64,000 nt of DNA from Pseudomonadota bacterium (lineage in GTDB: Bacteria > Desulfobacterota > Binatia > Binatales > Binataceae): positions 186,001 to 250,000 of the forward strand of contig JAJPHI010000009.1 of the NCBI GenBank assembly GCA_021325355.1, in the 5' to 3' direction. The notes under the pieces are model-generated. The model was not told where the DNA came from. It did no database searches and saw nothing but the letters and a program-made list of their open reading frames with translations. This document shows positions 44,257-53,428 of this stretch, piece after piece (positions within the stretch are counted from its first letter, which is position 1; each line of letters begins with the position of its first letter). Position numbers and translations under genes: made by a program.

Positions 44257-45288
44257 ATGTCGCTCGAATACGAGCTTCGCGACGGCGCCTTGGCGTGGAT
44301 CAAAAACCCGGTGACCGGGGTGATTTCCTACGTCGTGGACGTGCGCGGCAAGAGTTTCGCCTTCACCCTGGGCGGACGCGAGGAGTTAAATCCCGATCCG
44401 CCGCCGCCCGAACCGAAGGCGCTGCATCACGCGATCGCCACCTGTCCCTTCTGCCCGGGCAACGAGAACATGGCGACGGCCGAGTTGATGCGCGTGACGC
44501 TCGACGAGTTCCCCGAATGGTCGGGGGCGGCGACGCTGCCCAATCCGCCGTGGCTGATTCGCGTCTTCAACAACCTGTTTCCGCGCATCCCGGAAAATCT
44601 CACCGGCGGCCGCAACGAATCGTATATTGTGGTCGAAGACCCGCGCCATTTCGTCGCCCATCCGCGCTCGGTGAACGATCTGATGTACACCGGGGCGCTG
44701 AGCGCCGAGCACTTCCAGCATCTCATCGCCACCGATTTGAAACTGATGCGCCGCGTGATGGAGAATCCGGCGATCCATTCGGTCATCATTCGCAAAAACC
44801 AGGGACGCGAGTCCGGTGCCTCGCAGCCGCATCCCCATCAGCAGGTCATCGGCTCACCGCAGCCGCTGCCGGCGATCGAAGCGGAGATGCGCGCCGAACG
44901 CGATCATCCGGACATGTGGCGCGAGCTTATCGAGTTATGCGAACGGCTCGGCCTGTTCATCGAGCGCAACGGGCGCGTCGTCACCTATGCCAGTCCGATC
45001 GGAGCTTTTCCGCGCAGCTACGATATCGTGATGCCCGAGTTTCGCGGGATGCTGACCGAGCTGCCGCCTGACGATTTGCGCGACTTTGCGCGCGCCATCT
45101 ACCGCATCCTGCACGTCGTCGGACCTTTGCCGCTCGACTATGAGATCCATCAGGCGCCTGGTCTGCCACTGCATGCGCATATCAACGGCCGTCTCTACCC
45201 CTACTCGAATGTGGCGGGAACGCTGAATCTGCCGAGTCAGCTCGTCCATAACGTCGCCGCGCTCAGGAAGGCGCTCGCGCGGTTCTGA
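44257..45288 (+). CDS. Galactose-1-phosphate uridylyltransferase-like protein
   Basis: 343 residues from ATG 44257. In-frame GTG codons at 44239 and 44248 are alternatives. The HIT-superfamily active site reads SGASQPHPHQQVIGS with His192 and His194 in HxHxQ. CPFCPGNE near residue 63 is the Cys-pair zinc motif of GalT. GalT-type enzymes swap UMP between UDP-sugar and hexose-1-phosphate, with His194 as the nucleophile. No other Leloir gene is nearby, so the hexose is not known. A GC-rich hairpin follows the stop. Confidence 0.83.
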   Translation: MSLEYELRDGALAWIKNPVTGVISYVVDVRGKSFAFTLGGREELNPDPPPPEPKALHHAIATCPFCPGNENMATAELMRVTLDEFPEWSGAATLPNPPWLIRVFNNLFPRIPENLTGGRNESYIVVEDPRHFVAHPRSVNDLMYTGALSAEHFQHLIATDLKLMRRVMENPAIHSVIIRKNQGRESGASQPHPHQQVIGSPQPLPAIEAEMRAERDHPDMWRELIELCERLGLFIERNGRVVTYASPIGAFPRSYDIVMPEFRGMLTELPPDDLRDFARAIYRILHVVGPLPLDYEIHQAPGLPLHAHINGRLYPYSNVAGTLNLPSQLVHNVAALRKALARF

Positions 45289-45293
45289 ATTGC

Positions 45294-45314
45294 CCCGGCC
45301 CGCAGCGGGCCGGG
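45294..45314 (+). terminator. GC-rich hairpin after the GalT-like gene
   Basis: CCCGGCCCG and CGGGCCGGG form a perfect 9-bp stem with loop CAG, six bases after the stop codon. Only TTGT follows, so termination may be incomplete. The next gene's ribosome-binding site starts 8 bases later. Confidence 0.45.
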
Positions 45315-45334
45315 TTGTGCCAAAGGAGGTTGCC

Positions 45335-45802
45335 ATGGCGACACGAGAGGAAGCGCAGGCGATGGCCGATCGGGCAGTCGCCGATCCGCAGTGGATGGAC
45401 GAGATCAATCAGAACGTCATCCGCGAGTTTCGCGCCAATGGCGGCAAGGTCGGCGGTCCGATGGAAGGGATGCCGATCATGCTGCTCACCATGACCGGCG
45501 CGAAGACCGGACGCACCCTGACGCGCCCATTGTGCTACTCGCGCGACGGTGATCGGATCGTGATCATCGCCTCCTACGGCGGCGGTCCCAAAAATCCTCC
45601 CTGGTACTACAATCTGCTGAAGCATCCTGAAGTGACCGTCGAGGTCGGCACCGAGAAGTTCAAGGCGCGGGCGGCGGTAGTCACCGGCAGCGAGCGGCGG
45701 CGGCTGTTCGAGAATCAGGCGAAGATCATGCCGTTCTTCAACGACTACCAGGCCAAGACCAGGCGCGAAATTCCGGTCCTGACCCTCACCCGCGTCAGCT
45801 AA
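45335..45802 (+). CDS. Deazaflavin (F420)-dependent nitroreductase-family protein
   Basis: 155 residues from ATG 45335, preceded by AAAGGAGGT. GAKTGRTLTRPLCYSRDGDRIVIIAS and GGPKNPPWYYNLLKHPEVTVEVG are the conserved blocks of the Ddn/FDOR-B family. Its members use the deazaflavin F420H2 to reduce nitro compounds, quinones or enones. Its presence suggests the organism makes F420, which also fits the LLM proteins further on. The substrate is unknown. Confidence 0.9.
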   Translation: MATREEAQAMADRAVADPQWMDEINQNVIREFRANGGKVGGPMEGMPIMLLTMTGAKTGRTLTRPLCYSRDGDRIVIIASYGGGPKNPPWYYNLLKHPEVTVEVGTEKFKARAAVVTGSERRRLFENQAKIMPFFNDYQAKTRREIPVLTLTRVS

Positions 45803-45830
45803 CGACGCCGCATCGGGCGGCGCCGGCGGA

Positions 45831-48266
45831 CTACGCGACGATACTGACGAGCTTGCCCGGCACGTAGATCACCTTCCTGGGTGATTTGCCGTCGAGATGA
45901 CGGGCGACGGCGGCGCTCCGCAGCGCCATCTCGCGGACCGCCGCTTCGCCGGCGTCGGCCGGTACTTCGAGCCGATCACGAACCTTGCCGTTGACCTGCA
46001 CGACGACGGTCAGCGTCTCGTCGCGCGTCAGCTCGGTATCGAAGCGGGGCCAGCTCTCGAGATGGATCGAGCCGGTGTGGCCGAGCTCGCGCCAGAACTC
46101 CTCGCAGACAAAGGGGGCCATCGCCGCCAGCATCAGCACGTAGGATTCGATCGCGAACCGCCCCTGCTCGGCGGGCGTGAGCCGCTGCAGGTAATTGAGC
46201 TGATCCATCAGTGCGGCGAGCGCCGTGTTAAAGCGCATCCGCTCCACATGATCGGTCACCGTCGCGACCGTCTTGTGCGCCCGCCGGAGCGTTTCGACCG
46301 CGGGCCGGCCTTCGGGACAACCGGCCTCGACGAAGCGGCGCACCAGGTTCCAGACGCGCGCGAGGTAGCGCGCGGTGCCGACCACGCCTTCCTCGTTCCA
46401 GTTCGTCGCCTCCTCGAACGGCCCCATGAAGAGCTCCCAGAGCCGGAGCGCGTCGGCGCCGTACTTCTCGACCATGGCGTCGGGCGTGACGACGTTGCCC
46501 TTGCTCTTCGACATCTTCTGGCCGTCGGCGGCCCAGATCATGCCCTGATTGCGCAGCACGGGAAACGGCTCGACAAAGTTAATCAAGCCGGCGTCGTACA
46601 TGACCTTCGTCCACATCCGCGCGTACAACAGATGCATCACGGCGTGCTCGGCGCCGCCGACGTACAGATCGACCGGCAGCCAGTAGTTGCCCGCCTGCGG
46701 CTCGAACGGCCCCCGGTCGTAGTGCGGCGAAGCGAAGCGGAGGAAATACCATGACGAGCAGGCGAAGCCATCGAGCGTGTCGGTCTCGCGCTCGGCCGGC
46801 CCGCCGCACGTCGGGCAGGTCGTGTTGACGAACTCGGGCACGTTGGCCAGCGGTGAACGACCGGTGCCGGAGGGCTGATAGTCGGTCATGTCGGGAAGCG
46901 TCACCGGTAGCTGATCGTCGGGCACCGCGACAATCCCGTCTTTTGGGCAGTAGACGATCGGGATGGGACAGCCCCAGTAGCGCTGGCGTGAAATCAGCCA
47001 GTCGCGGATCCGGTAACTGACCGTGGCCTTGCCGATCCCGTGCTGCTCGACGTATTGGCAGACCGCCGCAATCGCCGCCGCCGTGCGCATCCCGTTGAGG
47101 AACCCCGAGTTGACCGCGATCCCGTGCTCGGTGAAGGCGCGATCCGTCGGCGCCGTCGAGCCGTCCGCCGGCGCCGTCACGATGGGGATCTCGAGGCCGT
47201 ATTTGCGCGCGAACTCGAAGTCGCGTTGATCCTCGCCCGGGGCGGCCATGATCGCGCCGGTGCCGTAACCCATCAGCACGTAGTCGGCAATCCAGATCGG
47301 CACGTCCTTGCCGGAAAACGGATTGTGCGCGTAAGCGCCAGTGAAGACCCCGGTTTTTTCCTTGACCGTGGACAGGCGCTCGATATCGCTCTGCCGGCGC
47401 GCCTGCGCCACATAGGCCTCGACTTCCGCGCGGCGTTCGGGACTGGTGATCTGCGCGACCAGCGGATGCTCGGGGGCGAGCACCATGAAAGACACGCCGA
47501 AGACCGTATCCGGCCTGGTGGTGAAGAAGCGCACCTCTTTGCCCGGATGGCCGGCGACGGCGAACGCGATCTCCGCGCCTTCCGACCGCCCAATCCAGTT
47601 GCGCTGCATCAATTTGATCGGCTCCGGCCAGTCGACCAGCTCGAGGTCACTCAGCAGGCGATCGGCATAGGCGGTGATTTTGAAGAACCACTGCTCGAGA
47701 TCCTTCTTGCTGACCGGCGTATCTTCGTGCCGCCAGCAGCATCCGTTAACCACCTGCTCATTGGCGAGGATCGTGCGGCATTTCTCGCACCACCACTGCG
47801 AACCGAGCGCGCGATAGGCGAGCCCGCGCTTGTACAGCAGCAGGAAGAACCACTGCGTCCATTTGTAGTATTCCGGCGAGGAGGAATTGATCTCGCGACT
47901 CCAATCATAGGCGCAGCCGACGAGCTTCAACTGGCGTTTGAAGTTGGCCGCATAGCGCGGCACGGTCTGCTTGGGATGGAGTTTCTTGAGGATCGCGTCG
48001 TTTTCCGCCGGCAGCCCGAACGCGTCCCAGCCCATCGCATGCAGGACGTTGAAGCCGGCCATGCGTTTGTAGCGGCCGATAACGTCGCACGGCACGTAGT
48101 TATGCAGATGGCCGACGCTCAGACCATCGCCCGACGGATAGGGAAACATCTCGAGTCCGTAGAACTTCGGCCGCCCCGGGTCCTCGCGGGTGCGATAAAG
48201 ATCGCACTGCTCCCATTCCTCGCGCCATTTCGGTTCAATCTTCTTCGGGTCGTAGCGCTCGTCCAT
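45831..48266 (-). CDS. leuS: Leucyl-tRNA synthetase
   Basis: 811 residues. The class I HIGH-equivalent sits in FPYPSGDGLSVGHLHNY and the KMSKS loop in ADGQKMSKSKGNVV. A CP1 editing domain with GTGAIMAAPGEDQRDFEFA lies between them, and zinc-type Cys clusters are present (EKCRTI, CPTCGG). It charges tRNA-Leu. The tail after residue 640 is the anticodon-binding and C-terminal domain. It appears to be transcribed alone. Confidence 0.97.
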   Translation of the reverse strand: MDERYDPKKIEPKWREEWEQCDLYRTREDPGRPKFYGLEMFPYPSGDGLSVGHLHNYVPCDVIGRYKRMAGFNVLHAMGWDAFGLPAENDAILKKLHPKQTVPRYAANFKRQLKLVGCAYDWSREINSSSPEYYKWTQWFFLLLYKRGLAYRALGSQWWCEKCRTILANEQVVNGCCWRHEDTPVSKKDLEQWFFKITAYADRLLSDLELVDWPEPIKLMQRNWIGRSEGAEIAFAVAGHPGKEVRFFTTRPDTVFGVSFMVLAPEHPLVAQITSPERRAEVEAYVAQARRQSDIERLSTVKEKTGVFTGAYAHNPFSGKDVPIWIADYVLMGYGTGAIMAAPGEDQRDFEFARKYGLEIPIVTAPADGSTAPTDRAFTEHGIAVNSGFLNGMRTAAAIAAVCQYVEQHGIGKATVSYRIRDWLISRQRYWGCPIPIVYCPKDGIVAVPDDQLPVTLPDMTDYQPSGTGRSPLANVPEFVNTTCPTCGGPAERETDTLDGFACSSWYFLRFASPHYDRGPFEPQAGNYWLPVDLYVGGAEHAVMHLLYARMWTKVMYDAGLINFVEPFPVLRNQGMIWAADGQKMSKSKGNVVTPDAMVEKYGADALRLWELFMGPFEEATNWNEEGVVGTARYLARVWNLVRRFVEAGCPEGRPAVETLRRAHKTVATVTDHVERMRFNTALAALMDQLNYLQRLTPAEQGRFAIESYVLMLAAMAPFVCEEFWRELGHTGSIHLESWPRFDTELTRDETLTVVVQVNGKVRDRLEVPADAGEAAVREMALRSAAVARHLDGKSPRKVIYVPGKLVSIVA

Positions 48267-48379
48267 CGATGCTTCCTCTCTGCGTAGGAGAGTTTACCGT
48301 GAACGGTCGCCGCAGGTCACGGTGGCGGGCCGCCGCGGCCGTGCCGCGAAACGCCGCGCCGCGCCGATACCGGGCGGCG

Positions 48380-49042
48380 CTACTTCTTGCGGCAGATCGT
48401 CAGACCATCGGCCACGGCGATCATCACCGCCTCGACCCGGTTGTCCTGAGCGACGAAATCGTTTAGCTCGCGGATCGCTACGGTGTCGGCGCTGCGGTCG
48501 GCCGCGTTCAGCACCTCGCCGCCCCACAGTACGTTGTCAATCAGGACGAGCGCGCCGGGACGGCTGCGCTGAAGGATTTCCTCGTAATATGCGCGATAGT
48601 TCGCCTTGTCCGCATCGATAAACGCGAAATCGAAGCTGGTCCCCGCCGGCAGCGCGCGGATCGTCTCGAGTGCCGGCGCGAGCTTGAGCGTGATCCGCTC
48701 GGCCACCCCGGCTCGCGCCCAATAGCTTTGCGCGAGCGCGGTCCACTCGCGATTGATATCGCAGCAGAGCAGCCGACCGTCGGGCGGCAGCGCGCGCGCC
48801 ACGCACAGCGCGCTGTAGCCGGTAAACGTACCGACCTCGATAGCGGTGCGCGCGCCGCTCGCGCGCGCGAGGAGATTCAGCAGCGTGCCCTGCTCGGGCG
48901 CGATCTGCATCCCGGCGGCCCGACCGAAGCGGCGCGCGGTCTCATCCGCAAGCTCGGCGAGGAGCGGATCCTGATTGTGACCGTGAGCGACGAGGTAAGC
49001 GTAAAGCCGCTCATCCAGCGCGACAAATTTGTTCGCCGCCAT
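48380..49042 (-). CDS. Class I O-methyltransferase (caffeoyl-CoA OMT-like)
   Basis: 220 residues. SAM motif TAIEVGTFTGYSALCVARAL, DFAFIDADKANYRAYYEEIL with the metal-binding Asp-x-Asp-Lys of the CCoAOMT family, and VLIDNVLWGG match closely. It transfers a methyl group from SAM to a catechol-like hydroxyl. It is 2 bp after the crotonase stop and therefore the last gene of the operon with crotonase and acyl-CoA dehydrogenase. Confidence 0.9.
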   Translation of the reverse strand: MAANKFVALDERLYAYLVAHGHNQDPLLAELADETARRFGRAAGMQIAPEQGTLLNLLARASGARTAIEVGTFTGYSALCVARALPPDGRLLCCDINREWTALAQSYWARAGVAERITLKLAPALETIRALPAGTSFDFAFIDADKANYRAYYEEILQRSRPGALVLIDNVLWGGEVLNAADRSADTVAIRELNDFVAQDNRVEAVMIAVADGLTICRKK

Positions 49043-49044
49043 GT

Positions 49045-49830
49045 TTACTTCTTCAGATTACCGGCGGGCCAATACTCGGCGGTGCCCAACCCTTCGAGCG
49101 CGAGGCCGATCTCGAGATTATCGTGCATCAGACGCTTGAGCTCCCGCGTCAGCACGGTCCGCGCATAACGGATCGTCAGCGGCGGCTTGTCGGCGATAAG
49201 ACGCGCCAGTTCCCAGGCGCGGTCGAGCAGCCGGTCGCGCGGCAGCACCTCGGCCACGAGGCCCATCTCGCGCGCCTCGCGGGCCGAGATTTTCTGCCCC
49301 GTCAGGAGAAAATAGCGCGCGCGATTCATCCCCAGCAGCAGCGGATAAACGGCGTGCACCCCGTCGCCCGGCACGAGGCCATTGGGAAAGTGCGGCAGAT
49401 CCTGAAACTCGGCATTCTCCGACGCGAGAACGATATCGCAGAGCAGGGCGAGCTCGGAATGAATCAAAGCGGGACCGTTCACTGCCGCGATCATCGGCAC
49501 CGCGATATTGAGATGATTCATGATCAGATAGTAGGCATCGGACAGCGTGTGATCCGCGGCCAGCGGGCGCGCCCGAGTGGGGCCGGTGCTCTCGCTCGCG
49601 CGACCCCAGATAATGTCCGCGCAGAAACTGTTGCCGGTACCGGTCAGAATCACGACCTTGTTCTCGCGATCCCGCGCCACGTCGTAAAAGGCGTAGGAGC
49701 ACTCCTCGTGCGGACGTCCACCCCACAAAAGCTCGCCGCCCTTGCTGTGCAGCGTCATCTGCAGGATCCCGTCGCGACGCTCCATCCGGATGTATTGATA
49801 CTTGTTGGCGTATTCCTCGAATTTGCTCAC
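49045..49830 (-). CDS. Crotonase-superfamily enzyme with 6-oxocamphor-hydrolase-type active site
   Basis: 261 residues from GTG 49830, with GAGGG 9 nt upstream. Crotonase signatures are [16 protein letters not shown] and [19 protein letters not shown]. In hydratases the second catalytic Glu lies before the IPG turn. Here that stretch reads [14 protein letters not shown] with His147 and Asp156. The same PHFP...PGDG arrangement with nine residues between His and Asp is what I recall of CamK (6-oxocamphor hydrolase, His145/Asp154). His124 matches His122 there. It therefore probably cleaves a cyclic beta-diketone by retro-Claisen reaction. It follows the acyl-CoA dehydrogenase after 25 bp. Confidence 0.8.
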   Translation of the reverse strand: MSKFEEYANKYQYIRMERRDGILQMTLHSKGGELLWGGRPHEECSYAFYDVARDRENKVVILTGTGNSFCADIIWGRASESTGPTRARPLAADHTLSDAYYLIMNHLNIAVPMIAAVNGPALIHSELALLCDIVLASENAEFQDLPHFPNGLVPGDGVHAVYPLLLGMNRARYFLLTGQKISAREAREMGLVAEVLPRDRLLDRAWELARLIADKPPLTIRYARTVLTRELKRLMHDNLEIGLALEGLGTAEYWPAGNLKK

Positions 49831-49855
49831 CGCGAAAGACCCTCGTCGGTTGCGT

Positions 49856-51043
49856 CTAGCCCTTCGGCAGGCCCAGAACGCGTTCGCCGATAATGTTGTG
49901 CTGGATTTCGTTCGAGCCGGCGGCGATCGTGGCGCGCCGCGCCGCCAGCATCCGATGGGACCATTTGCCGCGATCGATCGCGCCCGGCGCCATGTATTCA
50001 TACTGGCTGTAGGGTCCCAGCAGCTCCATCGCGAACTTTTGAATTTCCAGATTCAGATTGCTGGTGCCGAGCTTCATCACCGAGCCTTCCGGTCCCGGCT
50101 GCAGGCCGCGCAGTTGGCGCGTCAACTGACGGTAGCTGGTGTACTTCAGCCCCTCGGCGATACAGGCAAACTCGCCGATCCGACTGCGCACGTAGCCATC
50201 CTCCCAGGCCGGCCGCCCGTTGCGCATCACCTGCTTCGCCAGCTCCGCCAACTGCCGCACTTCGACCAGCATGTCGGTGCGCCCGCCATGGATCGTCCGC
50301 TCGAACATCATGTTGGTCATCGCCACCATCCAACCCTGATTCTTCTGGCCGACCAGGTTGGCTTTCGGGACAATCACGTCTTCATAAAAGACCTGGTTGA
50401 AGCCGTGTTCGCCGGTCATCTGAATGAGCGGGCGAATCGTGATTCCCGGAGTCCTCAGATCCACCAGCAGGTAGCTGAGGCCCTTGTGTTTCGGCAGCGA
50501 GGGATCGGTCCGACAGAGCAGCGTTGAGAAGTCGGCGTGATGGGCGTTCGAGGTCCAGATCTTGCTCCCGTTGACAACGAAGTGATCTCCCATGTCCTCG
50601 GCGCGCGTCTCGACCGCAGCCAGGTCCGAGCCGTGATTCGGCTCCGACAGCCCCTGACACCAGATCTCTTCGGCCGAGGGAATTTTCGGAATGTAGCGTT
50701 TCTTCTGCTCCGGCGTTCCCCATTGCATCAGGGTCGGACCGACTCGCGCGATACCCTGGAAGTTGACCACCGGCGGGGCCTTCGCGCGGTCGAGCTCCTG
50801 CTGATAGATGAGCTGCTGCAGCAGCGTGGCGCCGCGTCCGCCATATTCCTTCGGCCAGTGGATACACATCCAGCCGCCATCGTAGAGCTTGCGATGCCAC
50901 GCGCGCCGACGCTCGAACTCGGTCTTGGTTTCCGGATCCGCCATCTCACCGTCGTCGCGCCAGTCGCGCGGCATGTTCCGCTCGAGCCATGCGCGGAACT
51001 CCATGCGAAACGCTTCATCTTCCGCGCTGAATTTGAAGTCCAT
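49856..51043 (-). CDS. Acyl-CoA dehydrogenase
   Basis: 395 residues, standard for the family. [17 protein letters not shown] and [15 protein letters not shown] are the FAD and substrate-binding regions, and the C-terminal [22 protein letters not shown] is typical. It introduces a double bond into an acyl-CoA, passing electrons to ETF. It lies directly before the retro-Claisen-like crotonase and the O-methyltransferase. The exact acyl chain is unknown. Confidence 0.93.
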   Translation of the reverse strand: MDFKFSAEDEAFRMEFRAWLERNMPRDWRDDGEMADPETKTEFERRRAWHRKLYDGGWMCIHWPKEYGGRGATLLQQLIYQQELDRAKAPPVVNFQGIARVGPTLMQWGTPEQKKRYIPKIPSAEEIWCQGLSEPNHGSDLAAVETRAEDMGDHFVVNGSKIWTSNAHHADFSTLLCRTDPSLPKHKGLSYLLVDLRTPGITIRPLIQMTGEHGFNQVFYEDVIVPKANLVGQKNQGWMVAMTNMMFERTIHGGRTDMLVEVRQLAELAKQVMRNGRPAWEDGYVRSRIGEFACIAEGLKYTSYRQLTRQLRGLQPGPEGSVMKLGTSNLNLEIQKFAMELLGPYSQYEYMAPGAIDRGKWSHRMLAARRATIAAGSNEIQHNIIGERVLGLPKG

Positions 51044-51178
51044 GGCATTCCTCCGAGAGCTATCGTGGTGATCGCGTTTTCAGTCGCTTCGCTGAGCGAG
51101 CGCCCGCGCCATGCGCCTCGCGGCACGCCGCGAACGGCCCGACGGCGGCATCCTGCGGCATCGACTTCACGCCCGAGG

Positions 51179-52243
51179 TCACCTGCTGTCCCCCGCCGAG
51201 CGGCGGAAATGGGGGATTACTTTGGTCGCAAAGCGTTCCATCGACGCGCGCAGCTCGGTTTGCGGCAAACCCCCCAAATCCATGTAGACCCAGAAGTGGG
51301 TGACGCCGAACTGCTCGCCCATCAAAGCGACCCGCTCGATACACTGATTGACGTCACCGCACATCACCTGGTCCGGGTACATGCGATCGAAAGTCGTCTT
51401 GGCAAAGGCTTCAGCCGAACGACGCCACGCCCGATAGTCGGAGCTGGTGTACTCCTCGGCATGGATCAGGCTCGCAACGAAACGCAGATAGCGCATATAG
51501 TGATGCTCCCACTTGGCGCGCGCCGTCTGCGGATTCTCGTCGATAAAACTGTGGTAGCCGGCGATTATTTCGAACTGCCGGTCGGCGAACCCCGCCTGTC
51601 TAAGCGTCTCCCGGTAGAGCTGGACGTTGTCCTTGAGCCGCTCCCGCGATTGAAAAAACGGCGCGAGCATCAGCGAATGCCCACGTTGGCCGGCCGCGAC
51701 GAAAGACTCTTCGCTGGCCGCCGCCGCCATGAAAATCGGCGGCATCGGACGCTGCCGCGGCCGTGGCAGCACCGCAATATTGTTGGCCGTATAGAACCTG
51801 CCCTTGTACGAAAAGCGCGGCTCGCGCCATGCCCCCTCGATGATATCGAGGCATTCGTTGAAGCGCTCCCGGCTTTCGTCCATCGACTGGTTGAAGCCGT
51901 CGTAAGTGGCCTTGATAAAGCCGCGCCCGACCCCCAGGTCGAGACGCCCGCCGCTGATCAGATCGACCAGCGCATAGTCTTCGGCCAGCCGGATCGGGTC
52001 ATGATGGGGCAGCAGGACGATCGCCGTCCCGATCCGCATCCGCGTGGTCATCCGCGCAATCGCCCCGGCGATAATCTGCGGTGCGGGACAGATATAGTTG
52101 CAGAAGTGATGCTCGCCGATCCAAATCGAGTCGAAGCCCAACTCCTCGGCATAGCTGACTTCGTTGAAAAAGTTCTGATAGTACTGCTCTGCCGAGCAAT
52201 CTTCCGGATAGTGGTCGAAGAGCGTCAGGAGTCCGAACTTCAT
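51179..52243 (-). CDS. LLM-class flavin-dependent oxidoreductase, copy A
   Basis: 354 residues, a bacterial luciferase-like TIM barrel: SIWIGEHHFCNYICPAPQII near residue 40, RMTTRMRIGTAIVLLPHHDP, GGRLDLGVGRGF and a closing GDVNQCIERVALMGEQFG. LLM enzymes use FMN or F420 to oxidise or reduce small organics. The spacer of 135 bp to the acyl-CoA dehydrogenase suggests co-transcription with the crotonase operon. Substrate and cofactor cannot be fixed. Confidence 0.9.
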   Translation of the reverse strand: MKFGLLTLFDHYPEDCSAEQYYQNFFNEVSYAEELGFDSIWIGEHHFCNYICPAPQIIAGAIARMTTRMRIGTAIVLLPHHDPIRLAEDYALVDLISGGRLDLGVGRGFIKATYDGFNQSMDESRERFNECLDIIEGAWREPRFSYKGRFYTANNIAVLPRPRQRPMPPIFMAAAASEESFVAAGQRGHSLMLAPFFQSRERLKDNVQLYRETLRQAGFADRQFEIIAGYHSFIDENPQTARAKWEHHYMRYLRFVASLIHAEEYTSSDYRAWRRSAEAFAKTTFDRMYPDQVMCGDVNQCIERVALMGEQFGVTHFWVYMDLGGLPQTELRASMERFATKVIPHFRRSAGDSR

Positions 52244-52311
52244 CGTCGCCTCGCTGCCTGAACGTGTCGGCTCGACAACGAATAGCGCCGATCACGCCCA
52301 AATGAAAAGGC

Positions 52312-53340
52312 TCAGGCGCGCGGCTCGAGACCGCACGCCGCAGCCATCAGTTCATAGGAGCGCAGACGCGCGCGATGGTCATGGACGATCGTCACCACCA
52401 TCACCTCCTGCACGCGCAACTCCTCGGCAATGAGACTGAGCTGATCGCGCACCCGCTCGGGACTGCCGACGACGTAGCGCGGGATGCCATCTTCGCGCTC
52501 GACCTGCTCCGACGGCAGCGGCGACGTTTCGCCCAACTCGCGCAGCGCCTCCTCGACCGTCGGGATCGGCCGCACGTCGTTCTGCCGGATACGGCGGCGG
52601 AAGAGCCGCACGCTCGCCAGCAGGCGCTCGGCCTCGGCGTCGGTCTCGGCGCAGACCGCGCCGAGCGCCAGGATGGTGCGCGGGACGCGCATGGTCGAGC
52701 GGCTCGCCTGGAAGTTCGCCTGATAGTGCGCGATCGCCGCTCGCGTCGGTCCCGGCTCGATAAAATGGGCGAACGCATAGGGCAGGCCCAACTGCGCCGC
52801 CGCCGACGCGCTCCACATACTCGACCCCAACAGCCACACTTCCGGCGTGCCGGGCATGTCCGGAGTCACCGTGATCTGACTGAATGGATGGTTGGCCGGG
52901 AATCCATGATTGAGAAACGCCAGCAACTCCGGCAGTTGGCGCCCGAAATCATCCGGCGGCGGATAATGGTCGCGATCCCGCCACAGGGCGAATGAATCGA
53001 GCGGCGTCCCGCCCGGCGCCCGGCCGATTCCCAGATCAATCCGATCCGGATAGAGCGCGTGCAGCACGCGAAAACATTCCGCCACCTTGTAGGGGCTGTA
53101 ATGCGGCAGCATCACCCCGCCCGAGCCAACGCGAATTCCCCGCGTCTCGGCGGCAACGCGCGCAATCAGCACCTCGGGCGCCGGACTCGCCAGCGCCGGA
53201 ATCGCATGATGCTCAGCGATCCAGTAGCGCGTGTAGCCCAACCGATCGGCCAACCGCGCCAGCTCAAGCGTATTGCGTAAGGCATCGGCGGGAGTAAAAC
53301 CCGCCGGCACCGGTGACTGATCGATGACCGATAGCTTCAC
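52312..53340 (-). CDS. LLM-class flavin-dependent oxidoreductase, copy B
   Basis: About 342 residues from GTG 53340, which begins KLSVIDQSPVPAGFT, the usual start of this subgroup. A TTG at 53373 would add 11 residues; neither has a good ribosome-binding site. Features are YWIAEHHAIPALASPAPEV, VGSGGVMLPHYSPYKVAE and DRIDLGIGRAPGGTP of the MsnO8-like group. It shares strand and family with copy A (68-bp gap) but not close sequence, so they are not recent duplicates. Confidence 0.9.
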   Translation of the reverse strand: MKLSVIDQSPVPAGFTPADALRNTLELARLADRLGYTRYWIAEHHAIPALASPAPEVLIARVAAETRGIRVGSGGVMLPHYSPYKVAECFRVLHALYPDRIDLGIGRAPGGTPLDSFALWRDRDHYPPPDDFGRQLPELLAFLNHGFPANHPFSQITVTPDMPGTPEVWLLGSSMWSASAAAQLGLPYAFAHFIEPGPTRAAIAHYQANFQASRSTMRVPRTILALGAVCAETDAEAERLLASVRLFRRRIRQNDVRPIPTVEEALRELGETSPLPSEQVEREDGIPRYVVGSPERVRDQLSLIAEELRVQEVMVVTIVHDHRARLRSYELMAAACGLEPRA

Positions 53341-53369
53341 GATAGGTTTTTTCGAGGCGCTCGCCCTTG

Positions 53370-53390
53370 CCAACCATGTTTGATTGTTGG
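53370..53390. promoter_or_regulatory. Small inverted repeat between divergent LLM and amidohydrolase genes
   Basis: CCAAC (53370) and GTTGG (53386) are complementary around 11 bases, and AACCA/TGGTT gives an overlapping second register. It lies in the short divergent promoter region. Five-base arms are weak evidence. Confidence 0.25.
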
Positions 53391-53428
53391 TTAAGTCTAA
53401 GCAAGCGAATCCAAAGGAAGGATTTCAC

